NCBI GenBank assembly: GCA_021129895.1
Contig: JAJOKL010000004.1
Location: forward strand, 1-45,555
Direction: 5' to 3'
DNA: 45,555 nt
Origin: Candidatus Bipolaricaulota bacterium
Lineage (GTDB): Bacteria > Bipolaricaulota > Bipolaricaulia > Bipolaricaulales > Bipolaricaulaceae
The notes below the pieces were generated by a model, which was not told the origin of the DNA, did not search any database, and saw only the letters and a program-made list of their open reading frames with translations. Each line of letters starts with the position of its first letter. The stretch's first letter is position 1. Made by a program: the position numbers and the translations under genes. This document shows, piece after piece, positions 26,335 to 35,420 of this stretch.

Positions 26335-28182
26335 ATGAAGAAGTTGGCGCTGTTGGGATTGTTGCTTGTCACCTTGGGGGTAGTGGGATTCCCCCAGGTG
26401 GAGCCGTTGGGGATCATCATCGAACCCCCGGATGAGGGGTTGACCGTCAGCATCTGGGTGGACAAGCCCGTCTACGTCCTGGGTGAGCACATCACCATCC
26501 ACTTCGAGGTCAACCAGGATGCCTACGTGTACATCTGGGACATCTCCCCGGATGGGGTATGCCTGATTTTCCCTAACCAGATCGAGATGGACAATCACGT
26601 CACGGCAGGGCAGCACACCGTCCCCGGCCCCGGGATGCCGGATTACCTGCGGGTGGCCCCGCCGGTGGGCACGGAGTGGCTTCAGATCGTGGCCACCAAA
26701 CAGCCCGTGGACGCCATCGTCCAGCTCTTCGGGGGCTTCGCCCCCGGGTCGGAGTTCGCTTGCTCCCCGGCCGGCCGCCAAGCTGTGTCCCAGCTGGACC
26801 AGGTGAAGGCGATGATCGACGCCGCGGTCCCTGAGGAGGAGCGGGCGTTTGACTTCACCGGCTTCGAGGTGGTTTCCGGAGCCCCGCCGGCCTATGGCAC
26901 CCTGCAGGTGAGCACCAACCCGCCGCTGGCCCGGCTGTACGTGGAGGGGGTGTTCCGGGGTTGGACCCCCAAGTCAGTGAACCTGGTCCAGGGGTTCCAC
27001 GATGTGCTGATCCGCAAGACCGGGTACGAGGACTACTCGGCCCGGGTGTACATCATGGGCGGCCGCACCCGGACCCTGAACGTGACCCTCACCCCCCTGG
27101 CGATGAACCAACCGCCGGTGGCCCAGTTCACCTTCTCCCCTGCTAGCCCCCAGCCCGGGCAGTGGATCCAGTTCGACGCCACGGCTTCCTACGATCCTGA
27201 CGGCACCGTGACCGATTACCGCTGGGACTTCAACGCCGACGGGACGATCGACGCCACCGGCCCGGTGGTCTACTACCGGTTCATGGCAGTGGGGGTGTAC
27301 CCGGTGAGACTACAGGTGATCGACGACGATGGGGCTACCGGGGAGATCACCCAGCCGGTGACGGTGACCGCGCCGGCGCCCAACCAGCCGCCGGTGGCTC
27401 AATTCACCGTCTCCCCGGCCATTCCCCTGGTGGGCATGGCGGTGACGGTCGATGGTTCCGCCTCTTACGACCCCGACGGCACGATCACCAGCTACCAGTG
27501 GGATCTGGACGGGGATGGGGCGGTGGACCACTTCGGCCCGGTGGTGACCACCACCTACTACGCGCCGGGGGTGTACACCGCCACCCTGTACGTGACCGAC
27601 AACCAGGGGGCTACTTCCCAGGCCAGCCAGCCGGTGCAGGTGGTGGTGGGCCCGCCCGGGATGCCGCCCATGGGCGGGGTGCCGGGCATCTACGTCTGGG
27701 GCACTGATTCCTGGAACATCACGGTGAACGGGGCCTCCACCTGGACCACCGCCCATGCCTACCGGCTGGAGCTGCGCACCGACGGGGAGTTCGTCAACCT
27801 TTCCACCGCGGCGGGGCCGGCCCCGCTGGGGTTGGTACCTGAGCCGGTCAGCGAGGGTTGGAGGATGGTGCTGGAAGGCGTGGTGACCTCAAACTGGATC
27901 ACCTACACGTTCCAGGTCAGGAACGCCCAATCCATCCACTTCGACCTGCGGCTGGACATCGATGGCGACGGGGATCTGGAGCGCTCGGCCGGGTTCGTGC
28001 ATCTGCGGCAGCTGATGGTGAGCCCGCCCACCAACCCGTTCGTGGTGGGGATCCCCGAGGGCTACACCGGCCCGTTCGTCCCCTCCATCAACTTCCGGGT
28101 CGGCCAGGCTTATGCCTACTCGGAGCACGTGAGGATCGTCTACTACCTCACCACCATCGAGGCGCTGGAGGGAGGCTCCTAG
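26335..28182 (+). CDS. Secreted DUF4384-PEGA-PKD-PKD surface protein
   Basis: This 615-residue protein has a signal peptide (1-20). It then has a DUF4384-like domain (about 38-125: SIWVDKPVYVLGEHITIHFEVNQDAYVYIWDI), a PEGA domain (about 185-250: LQVSTNPPLARLYVEGVFRGWTPKSV) and two PKD domains (about 257-342 and 346-437, each with SYDPDGT and a WDF/WDL core). A C-terminal ~165-residue domain is unfamiliar to me and contains RLDIDGDGDLERSAG, a possible calcium loop. The ATG at 26335 has AAAGGAGG upstream. It is the last and largest gene of the ECF operon and probably its main product. The last 4 nt overlap the convergent ogt gene. Confidence 0.88.
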   Translation: MKKLALLGLLLVTLGVVGFPQVEPLGIIIEPPDEGLTVSIWVDKPVYVLGEHITIHFEVNQDAYVYIWDISPDGVCLIFPNQIEMDNHVTAGQHTVPGPGMPDYLRVAPPVGTEWLQIVATKQPVDAIVQLFGGFAPGSEFACSPAGRQAVSQLDQVKAMIDAAVPEEERAFDFTGFEVVSGAPPAYGTLQVSTNPPLARLYVEGVFRGWTPKSVNLVQGFHDVLIRKTGYEDYSARVYIMGGRTRTLNVTLTPLAMNQPPVAQFTFSPASPQPGQWIQFDATASYDPDGTVTDYRWDFNADGTIDATGPVVYYRFMAVGVYPVRLQVIDDDGATGEITQPVTVTAPAPNQPPVAQFTVSPAIPLVGMAVTVDGSASYDPDGTITSYQWDLDGDGAVDHFGPVVTTTYYAPGVYTATLYVTDNQGATSQASQPVQVVVGPPGMPPMGGVPGIYVWGTDSWNITVNGASTWTTAHAYRLELRTDGEFVNLSTAAGPAPLGLVPEPVSEGWRMVLEGVVTSNWITYTFQVRNAQSIHFDLRLDIDGDGDLERSAGFVHLRQLMVSPPTNPFVVGIPEGYTGPFVPSINFRVGQAYAYSEHVRIVYYLTTIEALEGGS

Positions 28183-28694
28183 GCCTCCGCGGGAGCCGCG
28201 CTGGGGACCCGGCCGCCGGGGAGGCGGCCGGGTCCCTTTCCGATCGCCCCTTCCAGCTCCAGCAGCTTGAGCTTCCACTCAAGGCCGGGGCCGAACCCGC
28301 CCAGCCCCCCATCGGCCCGCACCACCCGGTGGCAGGGGACAAGGATCGGCACGGGATTCGCTCCCACCGCCCCGCCCGCGGCCCGGGCCGCCCGGGGATG
28401 GCCGATCCTGCCGGCGAGTTCCCCATAGCTGACCACCTGCCCATAAGGGATCTTGCGCAGCTCCTCCCATACCGCCAGCTGAAACGGCGTCCCGGCGAGG
28501 GACAGGGGCAGGGAGAACGCCTGCGTCTTCCCGGAAAAATAGGCATCAAGCTGCCGGCCAAGTTCGAGGAAGGGGCCGCCCCGGACGAGCGGCGCCGGCG
28601 GGGGGAAGCCGGGGAAGCGTAGGGTGCAGAAGCCCCGTCCGTCCCAGGCGGCGTAGAAACATCCCCAACGGGTAGGCACCTCTCCCCAGTGCAT
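28179..28694 (-). CDS. ogt: Methylated-DNA-protein cysteine methyltransferase
   Basis: This 171-residue suicide repair protein removes alkyl groups from O6 of guanine. The active-site Cys is residue 121 in ILVPCHRVVRADG. The DNA-binding helix-turn-helix lies in TPFQLAVWEELRKIPYGQVVSYGELA, with the Arg finger in the RAARAAGGAVGANP segment. The C-terminus extends about 20 Pro/Gly-rich residues past the fold, overlapping the neighbour's stop. A TAAACT hexamer 6 nt before the ATG (minus strand) could give a leaderless transcript. Confidence 0.95.
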   Translation of the reverse strand: MHWGEVPTRWGCFYAAWDGRGFCTLRFPGFPPPAPLVRGGPFLELGRQLDAYFSGKTQAFSLPLSLAGTPFQLAVWEELRKIPYGQVVSYGELAGRIGHPRAARAAGGAVGANPVPILVPCHRVVRADGGLGGFGPGLEWKLKLLELEGAIGKGPGRLPGGRVPSAAPAEA

Positions 28695-28712
28695 GCCCGG
28701 AGTTTATCCCCT

Positions 28713-28742
28713 TTGGAGCCTGCCGGGCAGCGTCCGTACAAT
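28713..28742 (+). promoter_or_regulatory. Leaderless-type promoter of the coiled-coil gene
   Basis: TTGGAG (28713-28718), an 18-nt spacer and TACAAT (28737-28742), with the ATG exactly 9 nt beyond. There is no ribosome-binding site. The layout is the same as at 11127-11156. Confidence 0.6.
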
Positions 28743-28751
28743 GGTTTGCCC

Positions 28752-30068
28752 ATGAGGATCATCTCGATCGGATGGGAACTGGAAGGGCCGGAACTGGAAC
28801 GGGCGGAGCTGTTCTCCGCCGAATCCCTTGCCAGCTACGACGCGGTGCTTTGGGATCCGGAGGCGGTTCCCCAACTCTGGCGCGGCCACGCCCAGCTGGA
28901 AGGGGAGGGCATTTGGCGGATCTACCCGGGCCGGGATTTGGGCTTGTCCAGGGCATTGGAACGCCTGCTCTCCCTGCGCCGGGACGAACTTTCGGACCTG
29001 TTGCAGCGTGGCGGCGGGCTGCTGGTGGTGCGGGTTCGGCCCGAGGAGGAGGAGCTGGAGATCGCAGGCAACCCGCCCCGGCGGATCACCCCTTATTCAT
29101 TGCTGCCGCACCTATCCCTGGTGGCCGATCCCCATCACCTGGCATTGCCCCAAGGGCTTAGGTTCGTGCCCCGCCGGGGGAGGGACATCGCCTGGGTGGA
29201 AGCTGCCCATCCCCTGACCCCTTACCTCGAGTCCTTCCGACCGCTGGGCTATCAAGCGGTGCTGGCAAGCTCCCTGGGGGCGCCCCTTTCCGCGTTCGGG
29301 CGGGTGCTGGTCACCAACCGGGTGGGGGACGCGGTAGCGTGGGACCTGCCGGTGGGGACGGGGCGGATCCTGTTTTTGCCCGCCTTCCCCGGGGCAGACC
29401 CTCGGCGGGCCTGGGAGCTCCTCCTCCCGGCCCTGGTCGAGCTTTTAGAGAGCCCCCTGCCGGAGGAGGGGCCGGACTGGCTCTCCCACTACTCCCTCCC
29501 GGAGGAGGAAGAGCTTTCGGCCAAGCTCTCTCAGCTTGAGGATGAGCGCCGGCGGCTGGAGGAGGAGGCCTTGGGGATCAAACAGCGATTGGAAAAGGTC
29601 TCCGGGCTGCGGGGGCTCCTCTATCCCCGGGGCCTGGCCGGCCTTAGGGCGGCAGTTAAGCTAGCTCTGGAGCGGCTGGACTGCTCGGTTGCCCCTCACG
29701 GGGAGCGGTTCCTGGCTGCCCAGGCGGGGAAGCGGGAGCTCCTCATCAGACCGGCCCTGTCCCTCTCCGGCCCGGTGGGCCCGGAGCCGTATCGAGAACT
29801 GCTCCTCGAGCTAGATCGGCTGGCGACGGAGGAGGGGCGGGAGGTGCATGGGGTACTGGTGGCGGTGGCCGAGCCGCGGCTTGATCCCCGCCGGCGGGGC
29901 CTCCAGTGGACAGAGGCGGTGCGCCGGGGCTGCCGGGAGCACGGGATCACCCTCATCTCGGGGTACCAACTGTTCCAGGCCCTCCAAGTGGCCCTGGCCG
30001 AGGACCGGGCCGGGGAGGTGCGGGAGGCGCTGGCTGAGACCGAGGGCGAATGGCGGCTGAAGCTTTAG
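28752..30068 (+). CDS. Protein of unknown function with central coiled coil
   Basis: This 438-residue soluble protein has no signal peptide. The first ~240 residues form a mixed alpha/beta domain with YDAVLWDPEA near the start and a GGGLLVVRV turn, possibly a Rossmann-like or glutamine-amidotransferase-like fold. A charged coiled coil follows (about 250-290, SAKLSQLEDERRRLEEEALGIKQRLEK). The C-terminal domain has spaced acidic and Lys residues (GKRELLIRP, EVHGVLVAVAEPRLDPRRR) and ends in GITLISGYQLFQALQ, a layout seen in restriction-endonuclease-like folds. Function is unknown. The ATG at 28752 is set by the promoter 9 nt upstream. Confidence 0.8.
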   Translation: MRIISIGWELEGPELERAELFSAESLASYDAVLWDPEAVPQLWRGHAQLEGEGIWRIYPGRDLGLSRALERLLSLRRDELSDLLQRGGGLLVVRVRPEEEELEIAGNPPRRITPYSLLPHLSLVADPHHLALPQGLRFVPRRGRDIAWVEAAHPLTPYLESFRPLGYQAVLASSLGAPLSAFGRVLVTNRVGDAVAWDLPVGTGRILFLPAFPGADPRRAWELLLPALVELLESPLPEEGPDWLSHYSLPEEEELSAKLSQLEDERRRLEEEALGIKQRLEKVSGLRGLLYPRGLAGLRAAVKLALERLDCSVAPHGERFLAAQAGKRELLIRPALSLSGPVGPEPYRELLLELDRLATEEGREVHGVLVAVAEPRLDPRRRGLQWTEAVRRGCREHGITLISGYQLFQALQVALAEDRAGEVREALAETEGEWRLKL

Positions 30069-30070
30069 GA

Positions 30071-30951
30071 TTGAAGGTTTTCTGGGCCCGGCTCGGGCGC
30101 CAGAGAGGAACTTTCCTCTCGGGGGGCGGAGGCGGCGGTGATCACCTCACCCCGGGCCATCGTTTGGCTCACCGGCTACTTTGCCCTGCCCACCGAGCGC
30201 CCCTTCGCCCTGGTGGTCCCCCAGCGGGGCGGGCCGTTCGCGTTCGTGCCGGGGGTGGAGTGGGAGGCGGCAGCCCAGGTCCCCACCCTGGAGGAGGTGT
30301 GGCGCTACTACGAGTATCCGGGGCCCCTTCCCCCGCTCTCAAGGAACTCCTCCCCGGGGTGGAACTGGTCGTGGATCCAGGGTTGGTAGCGAGGTGCTGG
30401 CAGGAGAAATCCCCGGAGGAGATCGAGCTCCTCAGGATCTCCGGGGAGCGGACCGGGCCCATGCCATGAGCCAGGACCGGAAGCTGGAAGTGGGGGACGT
30501 GATCATCACTGGGGTGGCGGTGCAGGTGTGGGGGTATTCGGTGGAGCTTGAGCGGACCTTGATCCTGGGGGAGCCCACTTCCGAGCAGGCCCGCCATTTT
30601 TCCGCCATGCTCAAGGCTCAAGAGGCGGGGCTCTCGGCCTGCGGCCCCGGGGTCCCCCTGCGGGAGGTGGACCGGCGGGTGAGGCAGGTGCTCCTCGCCG
30701 AGGGCCTGGGACGCTCCCTGCGTCACCATACCGGTCACCACCTGGGCTGGGAGGGGCACGAGCCACCGTACATCGACGCGTTCGCCGCCGGGGAGATGCG
30801 GCCGGGTCAGGTGTTCTCCATCGAACCCGGGGTGTACGTGCCGGGGCTGGGGGGCTTCCGCCACTCGGACACGGTGCTCATCACCGAGGACGGGGCAGAA
30901 CTCCTCACCCGCTACCCCCGGGACCTGGGTTCCCTCACGGTGGAGGCGTAG
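30071..30951 (+). pseudogene. Xaa-Pro peptidase-like (M24) gene with several frameshifts and an internal deletion
   Basis: Fragments of one M24 protein appear in successive frames. The first starts at TTG 30071 (KVFWARLGRQR). The second runs from about 30110 (EELSSRGAEAAVITSPRAIVWLTGYFA, to VEWEAAAQVPTLEEVWRYYEYPG). The third begins near 30330 (KELLPGVELVVDPGLVARCWQEKSPEEIELLRISGE). The fourth begins near 30460 (AHAMSQDRKLEVGDVIITG to the stop at 30951). About 50-60 residues at the start of the catalytic domain are missing between IELLRISGE and AHAMSQDRK. The remaining C-terminus has HHTGHHLGWEGHE and FSIEPGVYVP. The usual metal Asp and one Glu positions are replaced (IITGVAV, FRHSDT), which may be natural for a subclass. 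At least three disruptions mark it as non-functional, or badly assembled. Confidence 0.8.
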
Positions 30952-31941
30952 ATGGGCTGGCCGGTCCTGGTCATCGCCCTGTTGGAGTTCCCCCTGGTGG
31001 CCTGGGGGAGCTACCACTTCGCCCGGCGCCTGCGGGCCGGGCAGTACATCCGCCCCGAGGGACCGCAGGGGCACGTGGCCAAGGCCGGCACCCCCACCAT
31101 GGTCGGGATCGTCCCCTTGCTCGGCCTCTCCGCCGGCGCCCTCCTGTGGTGGGCCCTGGGCGGGGCTTTCAGTGCTCGGGGGGGATTCGCCCTGGCCTCC
31201 GCCTGGCTGGCCGGGGGGATCGGGCTGTGGGACGATCTCCTCTCGCAGCGGCGCCGTTCCTCCCAAGGCCTTTCCCCGGGCCAAAAGCTCTTTCTGGGGC
31301 TGGGGGCGGCCGCGGTCCTGTTCCTCTTCTTCCCGGCCCTGAAGGGGGTGGAGCTCGTGGTCCCCTTCTCCCAGGCCCGCCTCCTCCTAGGCTCCCTCCC
31401 CCCTTGGGCGGCCTTCTTACTGTTGCTGTTTGGTTTTTGGGGCACCACCAACGCGGTCAACCTGACCGACGGCCTGGACGGCCTGGCCCCCGGGGCCACG
31501 GGCATCGTGCTGCTTGGCCTGGTGCCCCTCCTCTGGGGCCAAGGGGAGCTTTTCGGCTTGGCCCTGGTCTCGGCCGGGGCGGTGGCTGGCTTCCTGTGGG
31601 TGAACGCCTATCCTGCCGGAGCGTTTTTGGGGGACGTGGGCTCCCTCGGCCTGGGAGGGCTCCTGTTCGGCCTCGCCTTCTCCGGGGGCCTTGTCTTCCT
31701 CTTACCCATCCTGGGCGGGCTGTTCGTGCTGGAGGCGTTGTCGGTGATCGTCCAGGTCCTCTCCTTCAAGCTCGCCGGGGTGCGGCTCCTCAAGATGTCC
31801 CCCCTGCACCACCACCTGGAGGAGGGGGAGGTCCCCTGGCGGCACCTCCTCCCGGGGGCGGACTGGCCGGAGCCGAAGGTGGTGGTGCGTCTGTGGCTCC
31901 TTTCCGCCCTGTTCGTCGCCTTGGGGATCCTAGCCGCCTGA
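30952..31941 (+). CDS. mraY: Phospho-N-acetylmuramoyl-pentapeptide transferase
   Basis: This 329-residue membrane enzyme makes lipid I from UDP-MurNAc-pentapeptide and undecaprenyl phosphate. Family motifs are in order: GPQGHVAKAGTPTMVG, the Asp pair in GIGLWDDLLSQRRR, TTNAVNLTDGLDGLA, GAFLGDVGSLGLGG and the His triad MSPLHHHLE. About ten hydrophobic segments are visible. An unusual extra stretch of about 13 residues (GEVPWRHLLPGAD) lies between the His triad and WPEPKVVVRLW. The ATG directly follows the M24 stop, with GGAGG upstream. No other mur genes are adjacent, but its product feeds MurJ encoded at 5141. Confidence 0.96.
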   Translation: MGWPVLVIALLEFPLVAWGSYHFARRLRAGQYIRPEGPQGHVAKAGTPTMVGIVPLLGLSAGALLWWALGGAFSARGGFALASAWLAGGIGLWDDLLSQRRRSSQGLSPGQKLFLGLGAAAVLFLFFPALKGVELVVPFSQARLLLGSLPPWAAFLLLLFGFWGTTNAVNLTDGLDGLAPGATGIVLLGLVPLLWGQGELFGLALVSAGAVAGFLWVNAYPAGAFLGDVGSLGLGGLLFGLAFSGGLVFLLPILGGLFVLEALSVIVQVLSFKLAGVRLLKMSPLHHHLEEGEVPWRHLLPGADWPEPKVVVRLWLLSALFVALGILAA

Positions 31942-31948
31942 CCTCCGA

Positions 31949-33895
31949 TCAGCCCCCTTCGGCCAAGCTGGCGGCCACGTCGGGGAGCTCCTCAGCCCCC
32001 ACCGGGATGGTGAGGCTCGCGCCCCGGAAGTCGTCCCCGATGGGCTCGGCCCGCCCCCCCAGGAACCTCCCCAGGAAGGCCTCGGCGATGGCGGAAAAGG
32101 AAAGGCGGTTCTCCTGCCGCAGGAAGCCGTGGCCCTCGTCGGGATAGAGGACGTAGATCACCGGGATCCCCTTGCCCTGCAGGGCCTGGACGATCTGGTC
32201 CGATTCCTGCTTTTTCACCCGGGGGTCGTTGGCCCCTTGGCCGATGAGCAGGGGCTTTTGGATTCGATCGGCGTACTTCAGGGGGGAGCGGTCCCAAAGG
32301 AATTCCCGGTCCTCTGGGTTCTGGGGGTCGCCCACCCGCACGGAGAGGAGGGGCCGCATGGGCATCCAGTACGGGGGAATGTTCTCGAGCAGGGTCACCA
32401 GGCTCGAGGGCCCCACGATGTCCACCCCGCAACAGAAGACCTCCGGGGTGAAGGTGAGCCCCACCAGGGTGGCGTAGCCCCCGTAGCTTCCCCCCATGAT
32501 GGCCACGCGCTCCCGCTCGGCGATCCCCTCCCGGACGGCCCACTCCACGGCGTCGATCAAGTCCTGGTGCATCTTACCCGCCCACTCCCGATTTGCCGCG
32601 TTGACGAAGGATTTCCCGAAGCCGGTGGAGCCGCGGAAGTTCACGCTCAGGACGGCATACCCCCGGTTGGCGAGCCACTGATGCCAGGGGTTGAAGCCCC
32701 ACTTGTCCCGCCACCAGGGACCGCCGTGGACGAATAGGACCATGGGCAAGGGCCGCTCGGGCCTTCCGCCCCGGTCCTCCCCGGGGGGAAGGGACAGGTA
32801 GCTCACCAGCCTAAGTCCGTCCCGGGCCTCGATCACCACCGGGTACATCCGCGCCAATGTGTAATCCTCGAGTTCCGGCCGGTCGGAGAACAGGAATTTT
32901 TCTGCTCTTGCCTCGCGGTCGTAGAGGTAGTAGAGGGTGGGACCATTGTCCCGGACGTAAGCAACCAGCCACAGGCGGTCGTCCAGGGAGCGGGATAGCA
33001 CCTCCAGCTCCCCGTCCACCAGGGCGGAAAGCCGGGAGAAATCCTCGACGATCTCCCCGTCAACTACTTCCCAGCGGCGGCGGTCATAGTCGAAGGCCAC
33101 CGCCTGGGGTCTCCTGGTCAGGGGATGCTCCAGAACCCCTTGAGCATCGCAACGGGGGTCCGCGGCCAGCTCCCGGAACTCTCCTGACTCGAAGTCCAAA
33201 GCTACCAACGCCGCGGTGTCCCGGCCCCGGGAGTCCACGAGGTACAGGGTCCTCCCCTCGGCGTCCAGGCCCACGGGCTGGGTCGCGGCGGCGTCCTCGG
33301 GCCCTATCCGGGCGAGTTCTTCCCGCCCCCCGTCCCGCAGCGCCAGGAGCTCGAACCCCCCGTCTGGAAGGAACCGCAGGGCCACCTGTACCTCAAGGGC
33401 ATCATCAGCCAGGAACTGGAAGAACCCCTCCTCGTTCCGGAGCACCAGTTCCCGGGCGCCGCTTTCGAGGTCCAATGAGAAGACGTCGTGGAAGCGGGGG
33501 TCCCGCTCGTTCAGGGCCACCAAGATCCTCCCCGGGTGCCGGGGGCTCAGATGGACTAGCCTCGCCTGCGTCCCTTCCTCGGGGGTGAGGGCCCGGGTCT
33601 CGCCGCTTTCGAGCTCCACCCGATAGAGACAGAAATTCTCGTCCCCGCCCCGGTCCTTGAGGTAGAGGATGTGCCGGGAGTCGTAGGCCCAGTGGTAGGA
33701 GAACACCCCGCGCTCCCGCTCCCGGGTGATGACCCGGGCCGCCTCGGGTTCCTCCGCGGGGGCGACCCACACGTTCCGCACTCCCTCCCAGGGGGCGAGG
33801 AAGGAAATCCAGCGCCCATCGGGGCTCAGCCTGACTAAGGACCGCTCGGGATCCCCGAACAGGATCCGCCTCGGGATGAGGGGTACATCCGCCAT
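31949..33895 (-). CDS. S9-family prolyl oligopeptidase / acylaminoacyl-peptidase
   Basis: This 648-residue cytoplasmic serine peptidase has an N-terminal propeller (about 15-370, with repeats such as RLSPDGRWISFLAPWEG and YHWAYDSRHILYLKDRGG). The alpha/beta-hydrolase domain follows. The nucleophile is Ser470 in MGGSYGGYA, the acid Asp557 in GQGANDPRV and the base His589 in PDEGHGF. FVHGGPWWRDKWGFN forms the oxyanion region. The ATG at 33895 has GAGGTGAAAC before it. It ends 7 nt from the convergent mraY. Substrates are probably oligopeptides or acylated peptides. Confidence 0.94.
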   Translation of the reverse strand: MADVPLIPRRILFGDPERSLVRLSPDGRWISFLAPWEGVRNVWVAPAEEPEAARVITRERERGVFSYHWAYDSRHILYLKDRGGDENFCLYRVELESGETRALTPEEGTQARLVHLSPRHPGRILVALNERDPRFHDVFSLDLESGARELVLRNEEGFFQFLADDALEVQVALRFLPDGGFELLALRDGGREELARIGPEDAAATQPVGLDAEGRTLYLVDSRGRDTAALVALDFESGEFRELAADPRCDAQGVLEHPLTRRPQAVAFDYDRRRWEVVDGEIVEDFSRLSALVDGELEVLSRSLDDRLWLVAYVRDNGPTLYYLYDREARAEKFLFSDRPELEDYTLARMYPVVIEARDGLRLVSYLSLPPGEDRGGRPERPLPMVLFVHGGPWWRDKWGFNPWHQWLANRGYAVLSVNFRGSTGFGKSFVNAANREWAGKMHQDLIDAVEWAVREGIAERERVAIMGGSYGGYATLVGLTFTPEVFCCGVDIVGPSSLVTLLENIPPYWMPMRPLLSVRVGDPQNPEDREFLWDRSPLKYADRIQKPLLIGQGANDPRVKKQESDQIVQALQGKGIPVIYVLYPDEGHGFLRQENRLSFSAIAEAFLGRFLGGRAEPIGDDFRGASLTIPVGAEELPDVAASLAEGG

Positions 33896-33962
33896 GTTTC
33901 ACCTCCTCGTGGTCTTCAACGCCGCAACCCTGCAACCCTAGGGGCCGCCTCAGGGGAGTGGG

Positions 33963-35360
33963 TCATGCGGAAAGGGCGGCCTCCAGGGCGTAGGCGGCCC
34001 TCAGGAGCTTTTCCTCCCCGAGTCTTGGGGCGATGAGCTGGAGGCCAAACGGAAGCCCCTCCACCTCCCCCCCGGGGATGGAGATGGCCGGCAGGCCCGC
34101 CAGGGCCGAGGGCAGGGTGAACACGTCCGACAGGTACATGGAGAGGGGATCCGCCTTCTCCCCCAGCCGGAACGCCGGGGTGGGGGAGGTGGGCCCGAGG
34201 ATGAGGTCCACCTCCTGGAAGGCGGCCTCGAACTCCCGGGCGATCAGGGTCCTGACCCGTTGGGCCTTGCCGTAATATTGGTCGTAATAGCCTGCGGACA
34301 GGGCGAAGGTGCCGAGCATGATCCTCCGCTTCACCTCCCGGCCGAAGCCGGCGGTGCGGGTGGCGGCCATCATCTCCGCCATCAGCTCTCCGGGCACCCG
34401 GAGGCCGTACCGCACCCCATCGTAGCGGGCCAAGTTGGCCGAGGCCTCCGCCGAGGACACCAGGTAATAGGCCGGGAGGGCGTATTCGGTGAGCGGCAGG
34501 GAGATCTCCACCACCTCCGCCCCCAGCTCCTGGAGGGCTTGACACCACCGGTCCACCAGTCCCCGGGCAGCCGGGGAGAGTCCTGGCGGCACGTACTCCC
34601 GGGGAAGGCCGATCTTCAGGTCCTGAAGATCTTTAGTTTCTAGGTTTTCCGTGTAATCATGCGGGGGGAGGGGCAAGGAGGTGGCATCCTTAGGGTCGTG
34701 GCCGGCGATGATGGACAGGACCAGGGCCGCATCCCGCACGGTCCGCGCCAGCACCCCCACCGTGTCCAAGGAGGAGGCGAACGCCACCAGGCCCCAGCGG
34801 GAGACCCGCCCATAGGTGGGCCGCAAGCCCACGATCCCGCACAGGGCCGCAGGCTGCCTGACCGAACCCCCGGTGTCGGTGCCCAGGGCGGCCAGTGCCT
34901 CCCCAGCGGCCACCGCCGCCGCGCTCCCCCCCGAGGAGCCCCCCGGGACCCGGTCCGGGTCGCAGGGGTTTCTAGTGGAGCCGAACGCGGAGTGTTCGGT
35001 GGAGGAACCCATGGCGAACTCGTCCAGATTGGTCTTCCCCTGCACCTGGGCCCCGGCGGCCTTGAGCCGGGTCACACAGGTGGCATCGAACGGGGGTCTG
35101 AAGCCGGACAGGCTCTTGGAGCCGCAGGTGGTAGGAAGGTCCACCGTAGTCAGGTTGTCCTTGATCGCGATGGGCAAGCCGCGTAGCGGCTGGGAGGAAA
35201 GCGCTTCTTCCCGCCTCATGAGGGCTTCGGGGTCTGCGAGCCGAATGAACGCGTGGATTTCCGGTTCTCGCTCCTCGATCCTCTTCCAAAGGGAGGCCAC
35301 GACATCGGCCAGGGCTAGCTCCTTCTGGTTCAAGGCGGTCAAGGTTTCGGTCAAGCTCAT
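33963..35360 (-). CDS. gatA: Glutamyl-tRNA(Gln) amidotransferase subunit A
   Basis: This 465-residue amidase-signature protein has the full Ser-cis-Ser-Lys triad: Lys67 (GLPIAIKDN), Ser143 (GGSSGGSAAAV) and Ser167 (TDTGGSVRQPA). The spacing of 76 and 24 residues matches GatA. DGVRYGLRV, EVKRRIMLGTFALSAGYYDQYY and KAQRVR, typical of GatA rather than other amidases, follow. GatA releases ammonia from Gln to transamidate Glu-tRNA(Gln) (and often Asp-tRNA(Asn)) with GatB and GatC, which are not in the window. The ATG at 35360 has AAAGGAG upstream; 19 earlier in-frame codons are not supported. Confidence 0.95.
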   Translation of the reverse strand: MSLTETLTALNQKELALADVVASLWKRIEEREPEIHAFIRLADPEALMRREEALSSQPLRGLPIAIKDNLTTVDLPTTCGSKSLSGFRPPFDATCVTRLKAAGAQVQGKTNLDEFAMGSSTEHSAFGSTRNPCDPDRVPGGSSGGSAAAVAAGEALAALGTDTGGSVRQPAALCGIVGLRPTYGRVSRWGLVAFASSLDTVGVLARTVRDAALVLSIIAGHDPKDATSLPLPPHDYTENLETKDLQDLKIGLPREYVPPGLSPAARGLVDRWCQALQELGAEVVEISLPLTEYALPAYYLVSSAEASANLARYDGVRYGLRVPGELMAEMMAATRTAGFGREVKRRIMLGTFALSAGYYDQYYGKAQRVRTLIAREFEAAFQEVDLILGPTSPTPAFRLGEKADPLSMYLSDVFTLPSALAGLPAISIPGGEVEGLPFGLQLIAPRLGEEKLLRAAYALEAALSA

Positions 35361-35420
35361 TCGGGCTCCTTTTTGCCTGCAGGGATCCCGGGTAGCTGGT
35401 CCCCCGCTATGTGGCACCCA

